In this document: positions 35,428 through 47,520 of the stretch, one piece after another
How positions within the stretch are numbered: the first letter of the stretch is position 1
Layout of the letters: every line of letters begins with the position of its first letter
Assembly (NCBI GenBank): GCA_946122785.1
Contig: CAMGYJ010000011.1
Location: 25,731,007-25,795,006 of the forward strand
Direction: 5' to 3'
Length of the DNA stretch: 64,000 bases
Source: Linum tenue
Lineage: Eukaryota; Streptophyta; Magnoliopsida; Malpighiales; Linaceae
Made by a program: the position numbers and the translations under genes
The notes under the pieces: model-generated
What the model was told of the DNA's origin: nothing
Databases searched by the model: none
Seen by the model: the letters and a program-made list of their open reading frames with translations, nothing else

Positions 35428-38400
35428 ACTTGACTCTGGCTCCTTGAAAAACTACTAAGTGACTTGATTCATCACTTGTGTTCTCCTCCTTCATGACCCA
35501 TTTCCCTTTCAATGTGGCCAGCTGCATAACGGCCTCTTCTTGTAGACTGTCTTCCTTTGGCATCGAGCTATCTATCTCATCATCAAATTTGGATCCCCAA
35601 GTGGGATTCTCGATGGGTAGGGATGATGAAGCATCAGGGCCCTGGTACAACACATAGAAAGGATATCGACCGTCATCTTCTCCTAACAAGCCCATGCTCT
35701 TGTGACCAGCCTCATGGAGCTCTTTTAAGATTTGTTGGGAACTCCTACCTTGTCTTGCATGTCATCTTCAGCATACTCATCTTCAGCATACTCATCTTCA
35801 TATTCACCTCCTTCTTCTTGGAAATCATCCTCAACCCCTTCATGAACTTTGACATCACCCTGAACTTGGACCAGCTTCCTTTTGTCAGTCACTGTCACCT
35901 TGAGCCCTATAGTCATTGAGTCTTTCACCTCGATACTTGGTGGAACGACATCATTCTGTTGTGATGGTCTGACCGTCCCACCAAGTATTACGGGATACCT
36001 TCCCTTTTGTGCTTCGGCATTCTTATGTAGGAATCTCCTCCTTTGATTCCTTGTCATCCCCCCAATAGCTACTGGTTGTTGACGATGCATGTCATAAGTA
36101 TGCCACCCTTCATGAGGCACATTGGGCATCTTAAAATTTCTCCTCACGAGAGGACTTCTAATGGGAGGACTTATCATGGAAGGAATGCCATGTGCTATCC
36201 ACTGCCTTCGCTGCCCCCAAGCCGGCTGGATGACCCCCTCCACATGTCTCTGATAAGAAGGTTATCTCGGCCTGTTGGGTGGGGCAAGTCTTTGGCGGGC
36301 GAAAGGCATCGGCGTCTCCTCATCGAGCTTGAGACTCTTCTTGCACTCAGCGCACAACATCTCAATTTCATCAGTCATCATTACGGTCGGGCTGGCCTGC
36401 TTTGTACCTAACAAGCTCCCTTGTTAATAAGTTGCATTGGAGCTCCCATGTTGAGGCGACGTTGTATCCAACACCAGCTTGAAATGGGGCAGCTCAATTT
36501 TTGAGAGGTCCAGGTTAACCATGTTCATGTCTACCACGTTGGGAAATGGATCAGTATCCACCAACATGGCATCTTTCTTCGGCTCCGGGAACTTGATACG
36601 CCCCTTCACAATAGCATCCTACAAGATATTAAGAAAAACCACACATGAGTCAGTGGCATGTGACATGATGTTATGCCACTTACAATACCTTTTCCCTTTT
36701 AAATTCTCGGGTGGTGGTATGTTATGCCCCCCAGTCAACTTGATCTGACCATCCATGTAGAGTTGGTGCAAAATAAAGTCAGCCTTCGAGACGTCAAAGG
36801 AGTACTTGTGTGGCTGGATGAGGGCCCTATTGGGTCTGCCCCCCTGTGGCTCATTTTCAGCCTTAGCCAAAGAATCACAAACATATGGCTTCCCTGGAGC
36901 TAACTTGGCCAGATCTACCTCCACCTCATTGGCCTCTTGGCCAACATGGTTGACAGGGTAGTTGATTGTGGGGAAGTATTGTCCCCTTGATGCTCTCCTT
37001 ATATTCTCCTCTTCTTGGAGAAGAGACTCATATCTCACAGCACAAGACATGAGTTGGAACAAGTCCGAGAAGTCTCTGTCTTGAAATTTCTTCCTTAACT
37101 CAAAGCTCAAGCCCCATTGTGCAAGCTTGAAAAATTCCCTTTCTTTCAAGTTGACAAAGCAACGGTTACGAGCATTCTTGAAGTTAGTCAAGAAATGCTC
37201 AACCCACTCCCCTGGCTGTTGGCGCATACGTGCCAAGTCAGCCATTGAGACCTCAGGCTCAGATCTATAGAACTGAGTATGGAAGATATATTCCATCTGT
37301 TGCCAAGTTTGGACAGATTTAGAAGGCAGGTTGACATACCATGCAAAAGCTGGTCCTATCAACGAGTTGCCAAAAAGTCTTAACTTGACAAAGTCTCCCA
37401 CGTCTCCACATTAGAAAGTAAACCGTCCCACATGTTCAACAGTGGACTGGTCACTAGTACCCGTGAAGGTGGCAAACTCGGGCACCCTAAACCCTCTTGG
37501 GAATGGGTATAGCCTATCTACCCATTCAGGGTCAGGCTTACGGTACACAGGTGGCATGGTGGGCCTTACTCCTAATCCAAATTGTTCGGTAAGGAGTTGA
37601 GCCACTTGGTCCCTTAAGGTATGAGCATCATGCCCCCCTTGCCCCCTTGCGGTACGAACCCCATGGGGTCCAAACCATGCCCATGAACTTGGGGTAGTAT
37701 GGGTGTTGGGTAAGCACATGGAGGAACTTGATCCCCAACACCTAACCTTCCTCCCCCAACCATGTTAGTAGGAGCAGCATAGGGTCTCGCCACCGGGATT
37801 GATGGAGTTTGTTCAGCATGAGTGTTGAACATAGTGGAAAAATTTTCTTCACGTGCGGGAAGTTCTCCAACTCCCACATTAAGGGATGCCTCCACTTGAG
37901 TGGCGGCGGGAATCTCGCCACCATTCACGTGGTGAGAGGTTGGTTGGGTTGTCACCGGCGGCGGTAAGTTATCTTGTCGTAGTTGGCCATTCCGGCCAAC
38001 GACGGGAGAAAAACTTGTATTGTCTAGAATTGAACTTGTGCCATCTAATGGCAAAGCTCATGATTGCACTGCTGGTCCATTTAATAATTGCCTAAATTGA
38101 TCCAACTCATTTGAATGTTTGTTAATAACCTCAAACAATTGGCCCAAACGTCTATCTACGCGGGAATTGAGACAATCAACTAGAGAGCTTACCTGATGAG
38201 CCATAGCTCTAGATTCCTCTATCAACTAACGACTCTCCACCATCATTTGGCGGCTCTGCTCCATTGCTTGGCGACTATCCACCATCATTAGGCAGTTCTC
38301 CTCCATTGCTTTGCTGTTCTCCTCCATCATCTGATGAAGAGACACCACTGCCTCGCCTAGATCTACATTTGGCGCCGACGTGGGTGGCACCTCCACTCTG

Positions 38401-38520
38401 GCAAGGTTACGCGAAGCTCCTCCGACTTAGCATGCTTCACTGCCGGCCATTTGCTCCTCTTCCACAGAACCTTGTGGAAGTTCACCTTCTTGATTCTTTC
38501 ACCTAGAAGCCATCAAATCA
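35428..38520 (-). pseudogene. Tat-lineage gag region, broken
   Basis: The likely start MASR is near 38511, but a stop follows within a few codons. Pieces include a Pro-rich N-terminal part (38054-37614), the gag core (about 37401-36750, WQQMEYIFHTQFYRSEPEV and MRQQPGEWVEHFLTNFKNAR) and a CX2HX4HX4C zinc-binding motif (YCKWHNIMSHATDSC, about 36640) of the type seen in Tat-lineage gag. An acidic linker (about 35725-35840, repeating EDEYAED) leads toward the protease. Several stops and frameshifts. Confidence 0.82.
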
Positions 38521-38532
38521 AACAAACAGTAG

Positions 38533-38550
38533 TCCCACCAGGTGTGCCAA
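38533..38550 (-). other. Probable primer binding site of the Tat element
   Basis: Minus strand TGGCACACCTGGTGGGAC, three bases inside the 5' LTR. Opens with TGG as expected for pairing to a tRNA CCA end; I do not assign the tRNA. Confidence 0.65.
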
Positions 38551-38553
38551 TTT

Positions 38554-40444
38554 GTTTTTCGATGAGGAAATTTTGGTGTTTGAACTCAATGAAAGCACCT
38601 TGACTTCTTGAACAACGAAAATCATCAAGGTTCACTCCTCTGCGAACAATGTTCTAACGAGGGTGTTTGATTTTTTTTATGGTTTTTTGGGAACAAAGCT
38701 AAGTTAATTACACCTACTCCTATGGAGTTTTAGCGAGAGCTCCAGAAACTAAAAGTTATGGCTAATTACAGAGAAAATGATAAATTTTGACATTGTGCTG
38801 CTTCGTCTTTGTTTCCCCTATTTATAGCCATCACTTGTAACCTCCTCTTGGTAATCGCTGCTCTGCTTGGTGCTTGACGTAGCTTGCTTGACCCCTTGAC
38901 TGTCTTGCGTGCTTTCCACTTGATACCTTGCACCTTGATGACTTCACTTGATAGCTAGCCTCTTATGCCATGGAGGTGTCTTACTTGGTGAGTGAGGGCT
39001 TCATGCTTGGTGGTACGCATGCTAACCATCCTAACATGACGTCATGCCCGTCACTAGGGTACTTGGGGGTTTGATGGATGCTCACTGGCCCCCTTGTGGT
39101 GACATCATGCTTGCAGGGTCTTGACAAGGTGGTCTACCATATGATGATATATATGGTTGACACTTAGAAATTTAATGGCCTTAATATCTACCAGGTATCC
39201 TGCACGACTACAAGGTCTAGCATGCTTGACTACTTACCATGAGGGTGCTTCGTGCCTACCCCCTTGGCCTGACATCATGTTTGGCACCCTAATGCTTGAT
39301 AGGAGGGTATGCAACCTGCTTGAGGAGTGGGTGGCTAGGTCTTGATACTTTGCCAAATTTCATCCCCACTGTTTCTACACCTTTTATACGATGTCATGTT
39401 TGACACCTAGTGCTTGGTATGTGGAATCTATGTGCTTGATTGCGGGGCATGTGAGTAGTGAGACCTCGACAATCTTTCCTTCTTCTCTCGCCACGTCTAG
39501 GGGTACTCGTGACGGCGCTCCTTGCACGACATCATCCTTGACACCCTAGCGCAAGGTAGGTAGGCCACATGGTACTTGGTGCTTGACCCCCTTGCATGAC
39601 ATCATGCTTGAACCCCCTTGGACGATGTCATGCTTGACCCCTCGTGTACTCTAGTACATGGTAGGTGGTGGAGAGAAAACTCCTTACTTAGTCGAATCTC
39701 ATCCCCACTGTGACTGTAGGATAGGTGAGTGGTGAGATATCACTACCACGTCTAGGGGTACTCGTGATGGCGCTCCTTGCACGACATCATGATTGACATC
39801 CTAGCACAAGGTAAGTTGACGGTATAGTGCTTGACCCCACTTGTATGACATCATGCTTGACCCCCTAGTGGTTGCGTCTCAACACTTAGCCAAATTTTTC
39901 CTTTCTTTGCCACCACGTTCTAGGGATTAGTGTTGTCCTTCTTCCCTTGCCACGTCTAGAGGTAGTTGATATCACCATCATTTCACGACATCATGCTTAA
40001 TACCTAAGTGCAAGGTAGGTAGGCGACTAGACCCCCTTGCATCCCACCATACTCGACTCACCTGAGAAGATGTCATGCTTGACTCCCCTTGGAAGACATC
40101 ATGTTGGACACCCCCCCCCCCCTGTACAGTAGGACATGGTAGGTGGTCGGCCGACAAGGGTCTTGATACTTAGCCAAATTTGGCCTCCACCATGCCGACT
40201 TGGGTGGTTGATGTTGAAGGGTGCCAACGCTTGGCGCTTGACCCCTCTTGCATGACAGGTGGTGTTTGGTGGGCCAAGTGGTGTGTGTTGAGGTATTTGG
40301 TATGAAGCCATAATACTATCACTTATGCTAAAATTAAACCAATTTAATTAATATGCTTAATTTGGCCTTATAAATTACTATCACTCCTTAAAAATCCTTG
40401 AAAATAATCAATTTGCTATCAAGTGATTTGTTTAGTGGTAAACA
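38554..40444 (-). repeat. 5' LTR of the Tat element, 1891 bp
   Basis: Direct-repeat partner of 29057-30998, alignable along its whole length, with small indels (about 50 bp shorter). Confidence 0.92.
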
Positions 40445-40449
40445 CATTT

Positions 40450-41013
40450 TTGACAATTGACTCTTCTTTGAAGTTCTTCCAATGGTTAGTTTGTTTAATT
40501 ATTACAAAATGGAAGTTCTTATATTCTTATTTGTTGATGTGTACTTGATGTTGTTAACTTTTTTTTTATTAAACCGTCATAGGCAGTGTGGTCAGTTTAT
40601 ATGCTTTTCTTTCGATTTTATCCTAGTCAAAATTATTTCGCAGTTTGACAGCTTTTCATTTCTTTTATTGGATAGAATTTTATAAATAGTTAAGTCGTAG
40701 ATTTGCTTAACTAATTAATTGGTTATGATGATTTGAAGATACTTCATCATTACATCTTCTCTAGCATCAAATAAAAAGAAAAAACAACAAGGATAGACAC
40801 ACAATACAAATTTATTTGTCGGTTGATTAGTCTAGACTTTAGTGTTAACACACTGCATGTTTGAATGTCAATGACTACTACGGAGAGAATCTTTTCAGCA
40901 ATGAAACATGTGAAAACTTATATGGATCTATTTGGGTCTGACCCAATACCAATATGGGTATGAAATTTGGATCAAATTATTCAATGGGTCTACCCATTGT
41001 CATCTCTATGAGG
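40450..41013. other. Intergenic stretch with a possible hAT transposase scrap
   Basis: Around 40870-40922 the plus strand reads TTTERIFSAMKHVKTY-like residues (with breaks), recalling the C-terminal dimerisation block of hAT transposases. It is under 60 bases long and may be chance. Otherwise AT-rich and unrecognised. Confidence 0.3.
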
Positions 41014-41697
41014 CAGTGGCGGACCCAGAAATTTTACATAGGGGTGTTCTCTTTCAAAAAATAAATAAATAAAATAATAATAATTCTTAAATAATTCTTA
41101 AATAAGAAAATAACCAACTCGTACAAGTTAAAAAAATTCCATGATGTATTTTTGTATTCTGAAAAATTGTAAAATACACTAGGTGTCCACACTGCTCAAC
41201 AAAATTGTCTCGCTTTATCCTACTAGACAATCATTCATGACTGACACATATTCGACTTTTAAATTTGTTCTTGATGTAACTCAAAGCTGAAAAGAAACTT
41301 TTAACACTTATCGTACAACCATAAAATCAATACAAATTAAGGGTAGCTTGTAATTAAATTAATTGTTAGGTTTGGAAAATAATTATAGATAGAGAATAGG
41401 GTTTTGCTATTGCACAGTGTTTAGAATAGAACAACAAAAAGTTGTAGCCTAATGTAAATTATATTTATTAATTATAGTAATGTCCCGGGTTTGAATTAGC
41501 CAAACTACCACTTATATTCTCATACGCAAACTACAAACGAGAGTAGGATAATAGTTTTTTAAAATTTCAGGGTGTCCCGAACTATTAATTATAATTTTTT
41601 TGTCCATATGTAAATTACCACCAGGGGTTGGATAATCATTTTTCCAAAATTTAGGAGTGTCCCGGGACACCCCAAATGCCCCTGGTTCACCCCTCAG
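41014..41697. mobile_element. Candidate hAT-type non-autonomous element
   Basis: Starts CAGTGGCGGACCCAG, a frequent hAT end in plants, and the imperfect inverse CTGGTTCACCCCTCAG ends at about 41697. No clear 8-bp TSD. Interior is AT-rich and non-coding. Confidence 0.5.
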
Positions 41698-42849
41698 GTG
41701 TGGGATGTTTTTGCCAAAAATAATATTATTTTTAATAATATTTTAATTTAAATAATACAAATGCTATATTAATACTCTGAACTTATAATTCTTTATGAAT
41801 AGGCGCTTTCACATTCTCGCTCCAACTTGGCAGATCAGTAATCTAAGTGTATTTAAATAATGTTAAGTTGGCTTGTCATGTCACGTAACCTTTGAGCTGT
41901 AATCTTCCTTTCGAAGTACGCTACCTGGGTGACCAGTGGCTTTATCCGTGCATTTAGGGTGGGGGCAATACATTATATATTTGTTGGCAGAGTACCAGGA
42001 TAATGGACCACTTCCTGGCCGTGTGATTACGCGCTACGAGGCTTTTATTACTCCCGCCACCCCGCATCTTTATGCCGGAGCCGGCTGCAATTCTTGTTCT
42101 ATTATGCCGCTAGCGGCCTAGCGCCTCAGACGATATTGCAAAAATAATGATGTGGGTGACGCGATGATAAGCAGCCACCAGCCAGCGCAATCAGCGAACA
42201 CCGGACTACGTTGGGAAATGTCTCCAACATTATTTTTAAAATGCTTCGAAAGACTTAATTCTTCTTAAAAGTAATTTAATTTTTTTTTTAAGATTGGGCA
42301 AATAAATTATGTTAATAAAAAATTAAATTCGTCTAGTTGTTGAAATTCACTCGAAAAAGGGTGAACAAAGATTTGGTTTACTAATATTAGTATTACCACT
42401 AATCTTCAACTTGGAAGTTCAAATTCAAATCTCTTTAATAGCACCTGTTATAAAAAAAAAAACAAATCTCTATCACCCTTGATAAAAAAAAAACAACTCT
42501 CTTTAATAGCACCTGTTATAAAAAATCCTTTTGAAAGATGGAAGCATTCCCGTAGATAATTGTTTTAGAAAGTTGAATTTTTTACTGATGTGTTTGATCA
42601 AGTCCAGTGGGTAACATATTTTTCCTTTAATCATGTGACACTTTCATAACTCTGTCCGCAGCCAGCAGCTCGGTCTGGCATAAGAATTACTAACTTGCCA
42701 AATCTAAACGAAAAATAGGATCCCGAAGAAAACTAAAGGTTGATTCTATTTCTAGGATAAGCACATAAAAGAATCTACGCACGCATAACGGTTCTGCAGT
42801 GCGCCACGTCCATCAGCCATCGCAGCTTAGTCAAATCCTATAAACATCC
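41698..42849. other. Intergenic stretch, nothing firm
   Basis: AT-rich for the most part, with one GC-rich island near 41980-42200 that has no convincing gene. A short direct repeat (CTCTTTAATAGCACCTGTTA) occurs at about 42431 and 42499, separated by A-runs. Confidence 0.5.
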
Positions 42850-43165
42850 GAGTTGCATAAACGGCACAGTAAATTTTTAGGGAATGCAAGTCGATAGAAG
42901 CATTGTTTCAGCTTCCAAGGGGGGAGGTAAAAGTAAATAAATTTGCGGGAGAGGCTGTCCAACATCCAGCAGCAGCAAGAAAGTTACAGCTCCGATCCAC
43001 ATAGGGAGCACACCTATCTCGTTATTAACTGGCAAGTCTGGTAGCAGTAATTCAAACACCATGAAAAACCGGGGGATAGCATTCATTCCCAGTACAAACA
43101 CATATTTACAAACTCTCCTTTGTTGTTGTCTTCGTCATCATCATCATTTTCATCTGGATGGTTAT
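42850..43165 (-). other. CBSX3: Probable 3' UTR of CBSX3
   Basis: Lies downstream of the CBSX3 stop codon on the minus strand. Contains a GATGATGATGACGAAGACAA stretch just after the stop. A 74-codon frame here is not preceded by splice signals and is treated as chance. Confidence 0.5.
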
Positions 43166-44622
43166 CTAGTAACCTCCTTGTATGAAGGCATTCAGCCTGT
43201 CCAACTCCTCTCGATGCTCACTCACCACAGCACGGACAACGTCACCAATGGACACCATCCCAATCATTCCTTTGTCGTTAACTACAGGGATGTGCCTGAT
43301 GCGGTTCTCTGTCATAGTTTCAAGTCATTGTTAATCAGCTTTCCACATAAGTGAAGGAAACAGGGATTGATTCAATACAAAAGCACAGCATGAAGATGCA
43401 TATTAATTGTCGAAGAGTACCCGTCATCAGTTGCATTGCACGCAGAACTTTAGTGTCAGGAGTCACTGTGATAAGCTTGTTCTGCAACCACAATTTCATC
43501 AAATGATTATAAGTTTGTAACTAGTTCCCAAGCACAAACAATAAGTATGGTAGCGAATCACTTAGTCGCTTCATTATCAGGCATCATATTGACATATTCA
43601 TACCTCTTCAGTCATGATATCCCCAACCTTTGTGGACTTGGATGATCTTCCCTGAACTATGATCTTCCTCAGGTAGTCTACAGATTTACAAACGGAAAGA
43701 ATACAACGTCAAATAAAAAGGAGCAGAATTCCTTCCAGCATGTCATCGACCAACATATCATTGAACAAATGAGATCATCCTCGAACTAGTGAAGCATATA
43801 CATGGGATGGCAATCATCGGAAGCTCTTCGAAAGCTCCGCAGTCCCGACCGTAAGGGATAAATCATTCAAACAGAACAGCAAGGTAGATTTTACAGTCAA
43901 ATGAGCCATAAGCGCAATGTGCCACGCACCATACCGAAGAAGAATAGTTCCAACACCAACACCAACTCTAACGCAGGGAGAGACAGCAAGTTGTGAGGGG
44001 TCGGTTGTTGAAGTTTTTATCAGATCTTGTTTTCGATTGTTGGCTAAGCTAGTACTTATGGGCCGCTTGGATGGGGTTCTATAAAATGAGACACTTGAGA
44101 CAGACAGTTGACCAATGAACCTCAAACTAGACAATACACGGGGAAGATTGTACAACCAAAAGCAGATACCTCTCTCGGTGATAATACCAGCAACCGATTG
44201 CTGCTCTCCAGGTTTCACAACCACCAAGGCTCCAACATTGTGCTGCGTCATCTACACGGCGGAGATCGATTCAGAAGTTTCAGATCAGGGTCAAAACACA
44301 CACAGCAATAAGAGTGGAAACTGCAGCAGCAGAAAAAAAAAGGAGAGAATGGAGCCCGGCGTACCGACTGAACAGCATCATAAACGGTGTCCTGGGTGGT
44401 GCACCAGAGCCAGGAGCCATCGGCACTCTTGCCCTTGGAAGTCAAGACGTCGGCGATGGTGGTGTGTTCGAATCCGTGCTCCTCGATGCGAGCCGATGAG
44501 ACGGATTCTGATCGGGAGAAGACGAGCGGGCGGAGGGCAGGATTCAGGACCCTGACGTGCTGCAGGAGACTAGATTTCACCACGCCTGCGCGGGAGAAGA
44601 AAGCCTGAACTGCGCCTTGCAT
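43166..44622 (-). CDS. CBSX3: CBSX3: mitochondrial two-CBS-domain protein, five coding exons, 205 aa
   Basis: Coding exons on the minus strand: 44622-44365, 44251-44170, 43677-43604, 43481-43421 and 43308-43166. All introns are GT-AG and the phases join without a break, giving 205 residues; Arabidopsis CBSX3 is about 206. The N terminus MQGAVQAFFSRAGVVKSS is Arg-rich without acidic residues, as for a mitochondrial presequence. CBS domain 1 covers about residues 60-125 (TIADVLTSKGKSADGSWLW, MTQHNVGALVVVKPG, GIITERDYLRK), CBS domain 2 about 130-198 (VGDIMTEENKLITVTP, RIRHIPVVNDKGMIGMVSIG). CBS pairs bind adenosine nucleotides; CBSX proteins are known to activate thioredoxins, and CBSX3 acts on the mitochondrial o-type thioredoxin. 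The protein ends in LNAFIQGGY. No damage seen; the gene looks functional. Confidence 0.95.
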
Positions 44623-44623
44623 T

Positions 44624-44826
44624 CTGGTACAGTCAAACCGAAAATGGAGAGACCAAAAAAAAAAAAGTTAAAGGAGATGAAGTAAGCGTAACAGGATAAA
44701 GTGATGAAATTACTGCACATAACAAGAAGCAAATCTACAGCTAAAAAGAGGCTAACCACTTGAAAGCAGAGTTAGTGATGAAGGTTGTGCAAAAATGGAG
44801 ATTGATTGACAAAGGAATAGCAATAC
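44624..44826 (-). other. CBSX3: Probable leader intron of CBSX3
   Basis: On the minus strand TTCCCAG/GTATTG at 44827/44826 offers a donor, and a T-rich tract followed by TGTACCAG/AATG gives an acceptor one base before the start codon. The leader exon upstream (about 44827-45040) is pyrimidine-rich. Inferred from sequence only. Confidence 0.55.
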
Positions 44827-45055
44827 CTGGGAAAGGAAATGATCAGAGGGAAGTTGAAAAGAGAGGCAATGGAAGCTTCAACAACGCACCTGATGTAAAG
44901 ATGGAGAGGCTGGAGATGAATTGATGAGCAGATTTTTAGGAGGAGAAATCCAGAGAAGAAAAGAGAGAAGAAGGAAGCAGGTAGGGAGATAGTGAGAGGG
45001 AGTGGAGTGATGAGAGAGAGTGGATGATGAAAGGGAAGTGGATAAACATGAAATG

Positions 45056-45063
45056 AAACCCTA
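45056..45063. promoter_or_regulatory. CBSX3: Telo-box in the CBSX3 promoter region
   Basis: AAACCCTA on the plus strand, about 435 bases upstream of the start codon and close to the expected transcription start. This motif is common near starts of housekeeping and mitochondrial-function genes in plants. Function here is inferred. Confidence 0.4.
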
Positions 45064-45096
45064 CGGCGGAGCTTGTGTGGGAGTGGGACTGAGACC

Positions 45097-46203
45097 CAAG
45101 GTTGTTTTCGCCCATTCAACCCCGTTGAGGAAGTGGGTTGAGTCCTTGAGGGTTAATGGTCCAACCCAAGGTTGTCAAACCGGTTTATGCCGGTGTGCCG
45201 GTTTTGAAAGTGGAATGGTCCGACCGTGGTACAACCAGTATTCATGCCGATTGTGCCGGTTTTAATAAAATATATGAGACAAATGGAAATCCTCAATTCC
45301 AAATAAATTAGTCATCAAAAAGCAATTAGAAAAATTATTTCACACAAAATAATTTATAGCTAAGAATTGGTAACCAATACTAAACAATTAGATGCTTAAA
45401 AATAAAATTATATAAAATGAATTTTATTAATGTTTATAATGATTTGTGTAAAATTTAGTGTTAGATATATAATATATATAAGGTTAATATGTACATAAAA
45501 GTTGCTTGTAGCCTACTCGTGAATAAGAGAGTCTAAAATGAACATGAGGTACTTGGTTCAAATCCTAAGAAGGGTGTTTATTTTTGGATAAAATATGTGT
45601 AACATTGAATTCCGGTTTCTGGTAACCGGCCGGAATTTCCGGAATTGATCGGGTCTGACCGGCATTGACCAGATTTGACCACAGTTAAATACCGGCCTCT
45701 TTCCAGCCGGTTTGGTGACCGGTACCGGTTGAACCGGCCAGCATGAGACCGGTTTGACAACCATGGTCCAACCTATTTAACATGGTTTAGCTCGAACATA
45801 TGAAAAAAGTTATCATATCGGTCCACCTTTTTAACATGGTTTAATTCGAACATATGAAAAAAATTATTATATTGTTTATATATCTATAAATTATTTCCAA
45901 TCTCTAGTAATAACATATAATATTACACCAAAATAGCATGTGTGTACTTGAATCCATGTAGTAAAAATTCACACTTAGATAACATCAATATTTAAATATT
46001 CAACTTATAATTTCGAAGATTGGATTAGGTGAAAAAGAAAACTGGAAAGTAGGCGCATTTCGCAAACCAAAGAAAAAAAGACACAATTTGACATCCAACA
46101 CGGTACTTTGCAGGGTTGACCCCGCGGGTGTGTGCGACTCATTTTCTCACTGTGTCGGGGTCAAAGTGAGTCCTCTGGGTCGACCCGCTAGTTGACAACC
46201 TTG
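45097..46203. mobile_element. TIR element of the CAAGGTTGT family, outer of a nest (Mutator-like TSD size)
   Basis: Left end CAAGGTTGTTTTCGCC, right end AGTTGACAACCTTG; flanked by TGAGACC at 45090-45096 and 46205-46211 (one neighbouring base differs). Non-coding. It contains the smaller element 45167-45762 and starts about 35 bp beyond the CBSX3 telo-box. TSD length near 8-9 and the long inverted ends suggest a Mutator-like MITE, but the superfamily is inference. Confidence 0.72.
45167..45762. mobile_element. Nested TIR element, 596 bp, with 11-bp TSD
   Basis: Flanked by ATGGTCCAACC at 45156-45166 and 45763-45773. Ends CAAGGTTGTCAAACCGG and CCGGTTTGACAACC are inverted. Related along its interior to 46771-47305 (for example CCTCAATTCCAAATAAATTA at about 45291 and 46892). 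Confidence 0.85.
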
Positions 46204-46272
46204 TTGAGACCACTACAATAGTAAGTTAGAAAATGAAAAGTTTAGATCCATGAATAATTTTAGTCTAGAGTA

Positions 46273-47449
46273 AGGTTGTCAAACCAGAATAAGTCATTGA
46301 GCTAGTCAAGCAAGTGATTTGAGGTTTATTGATTTGATGGGGTCCAATCTGTTTGAACCATTTATATATTTTCTAAATATATATGGCAAAGGCTAGCGTA
46401 TGTCATTCGTACATTGTACGCCAGTCGAGTTTTACTATTTAGAGCAGGAATTAACCGAAATTTTGGGCATGATACTATACCCTAACCTCTAATGGATAAA
46501 CCTCAGTCCCTAATTCTCTAACCCAAGCCACGCGATTCATTTAATCTAAAAAATAATAACCGACGGTTCTGATTCAGTGAAATATATTGAAGTGCAAAAA
46601 CCAAGTGTGAACACAGGCGTACAGCGTAAGCCTGACGTATGCTAGCTTGTGCCATATATGTATATATAATGTAGTAATTTAAAATTTTAGTGACTGAAAT
46701 AAAATTTATCTTACATGTATTTATTAAAAACTCAGATCCCACAAAAGAAAATTTATCTAACCCCCATAACCAAGGTTATCAAACCAATTTATGCCAGTGC
46801 ACCGATTTTGCAAGTAGAATGGTCTGGCCGTTGTACAATCAGTATTCATACTGGTTATGTTGTTTTTAATAAAATGAATAAAATGAAAATCCTCAATTCC
46901 AAATAAATTAGTCATAAAAAAGCAATTAGAACAATTATTTCACACAAAATAATTTATAGCTAAGAATTGTGCGTAAAAATAACAGTATATAAAATGAATT
47001 TTATTAATGTTTATAATGATTTGTGTTAAATATAGTATTGTATATATAATATATAAAGTTAATATATACACCAAAGTTGCTTATAGCCTGCAGATGTATA
47101 ATTGAAACTAATGAACTTGAGGTATTTTATTCAAACCCTATGAAGGGTGTTTATTTTTGGATATCATGGGTGAAACACTAAATTTCGGTTTCTGGTTTAA
47201 CTAACCAAAATTTCTGGATCTGACTGGATTTTACCAAAGCAAAATACAGGCCCATTTCTAGTCGCTTTGGTGACCTGGTTGAACCGGTCGGCATGACAAC
47301 GCTGTCCATAACTCACCACCATCTCCCTTCCCTCTCTCTCCCTCCTCCCTCTTTAGGTGTCAGACCAACGACTTTTTGGAGGTCGCTTTTAAACCCGACT
47401 TGGTCTAACTGCGTCTAACCGAGGGGACGGTAGGAGTTTAACAACCTTG
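46273..47449. mobile_element. TIR element of the same end type, outer of a second nest, with 10-bp TSD
   Basis: Flanked by GTCTAGAGTA at 46263-46272 and 47450-47459. Left end AGGTTGTCAAACC, right end GTTTAACAACCTTG. Non-coding; contains the element 46771-47305. Its interior differs from that of 45097-46203. Confidence 0.78.
46771..47305. mobile_element. Nested TIR element, 535 bp, related to 45167-45762
   Basis: Left end CAAGGTTATCAAACC; right end near GGCATGACAACGCTGT, eroded. CCATAAC flanks it at 46764-46770 and 47306-47312. Interior is a diverged copy of 45167-45762. Confidence 0.72.
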
Positions 47450-47520
47450 GTCTAGAGTAACAATAGAGAAAGTGGGGAAGTGGAGCAATTAGCATAAAAT
47501 GTCAGAAATCTTTACACTTA

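Larger units (their letters stand above)
29057..40444 (-). mobile_element. Complete Tat-lineage Ty3/gypsy retrotransposon, 11.4 kb, coding broken
   Basis: Two long LTRs in direct orientation (29057-30998 and 38554-40444), each with TG...CA ends, flanked by the 5-bp TSD CATTT (29052-29056 and 40445-40449). Between them on the minus strand are a primer-binding-like site, gag, protease, reverse transcriptase, RNase H, a second RNase H and integrase. The second RNase H between the normal RNase H and integrase is the mark of the Tat/Ogre lineage. LTRs differ by many substitutions and indels and the frames are broken, so the insertion is old relative to copy C. Confidence 0.95.

Noticed and set aside
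41936..42121. 61-codon frame in a GC-rich island
   Set aside because: No similarity that I recognise, no splice context, single short frame.
42877..43101. 74-codon hydrophobic frame downstream of CBSX3
   Set aside because: Falls in the expected 3' UTR and lacks supporting signals; kept as UTR.
44108..44608. Plus-strand frames of 61-146 codons overlapping CBSX3
   Set aside because: They are antisense shadows of CBSX3 exons 1-2 and the intron between them.
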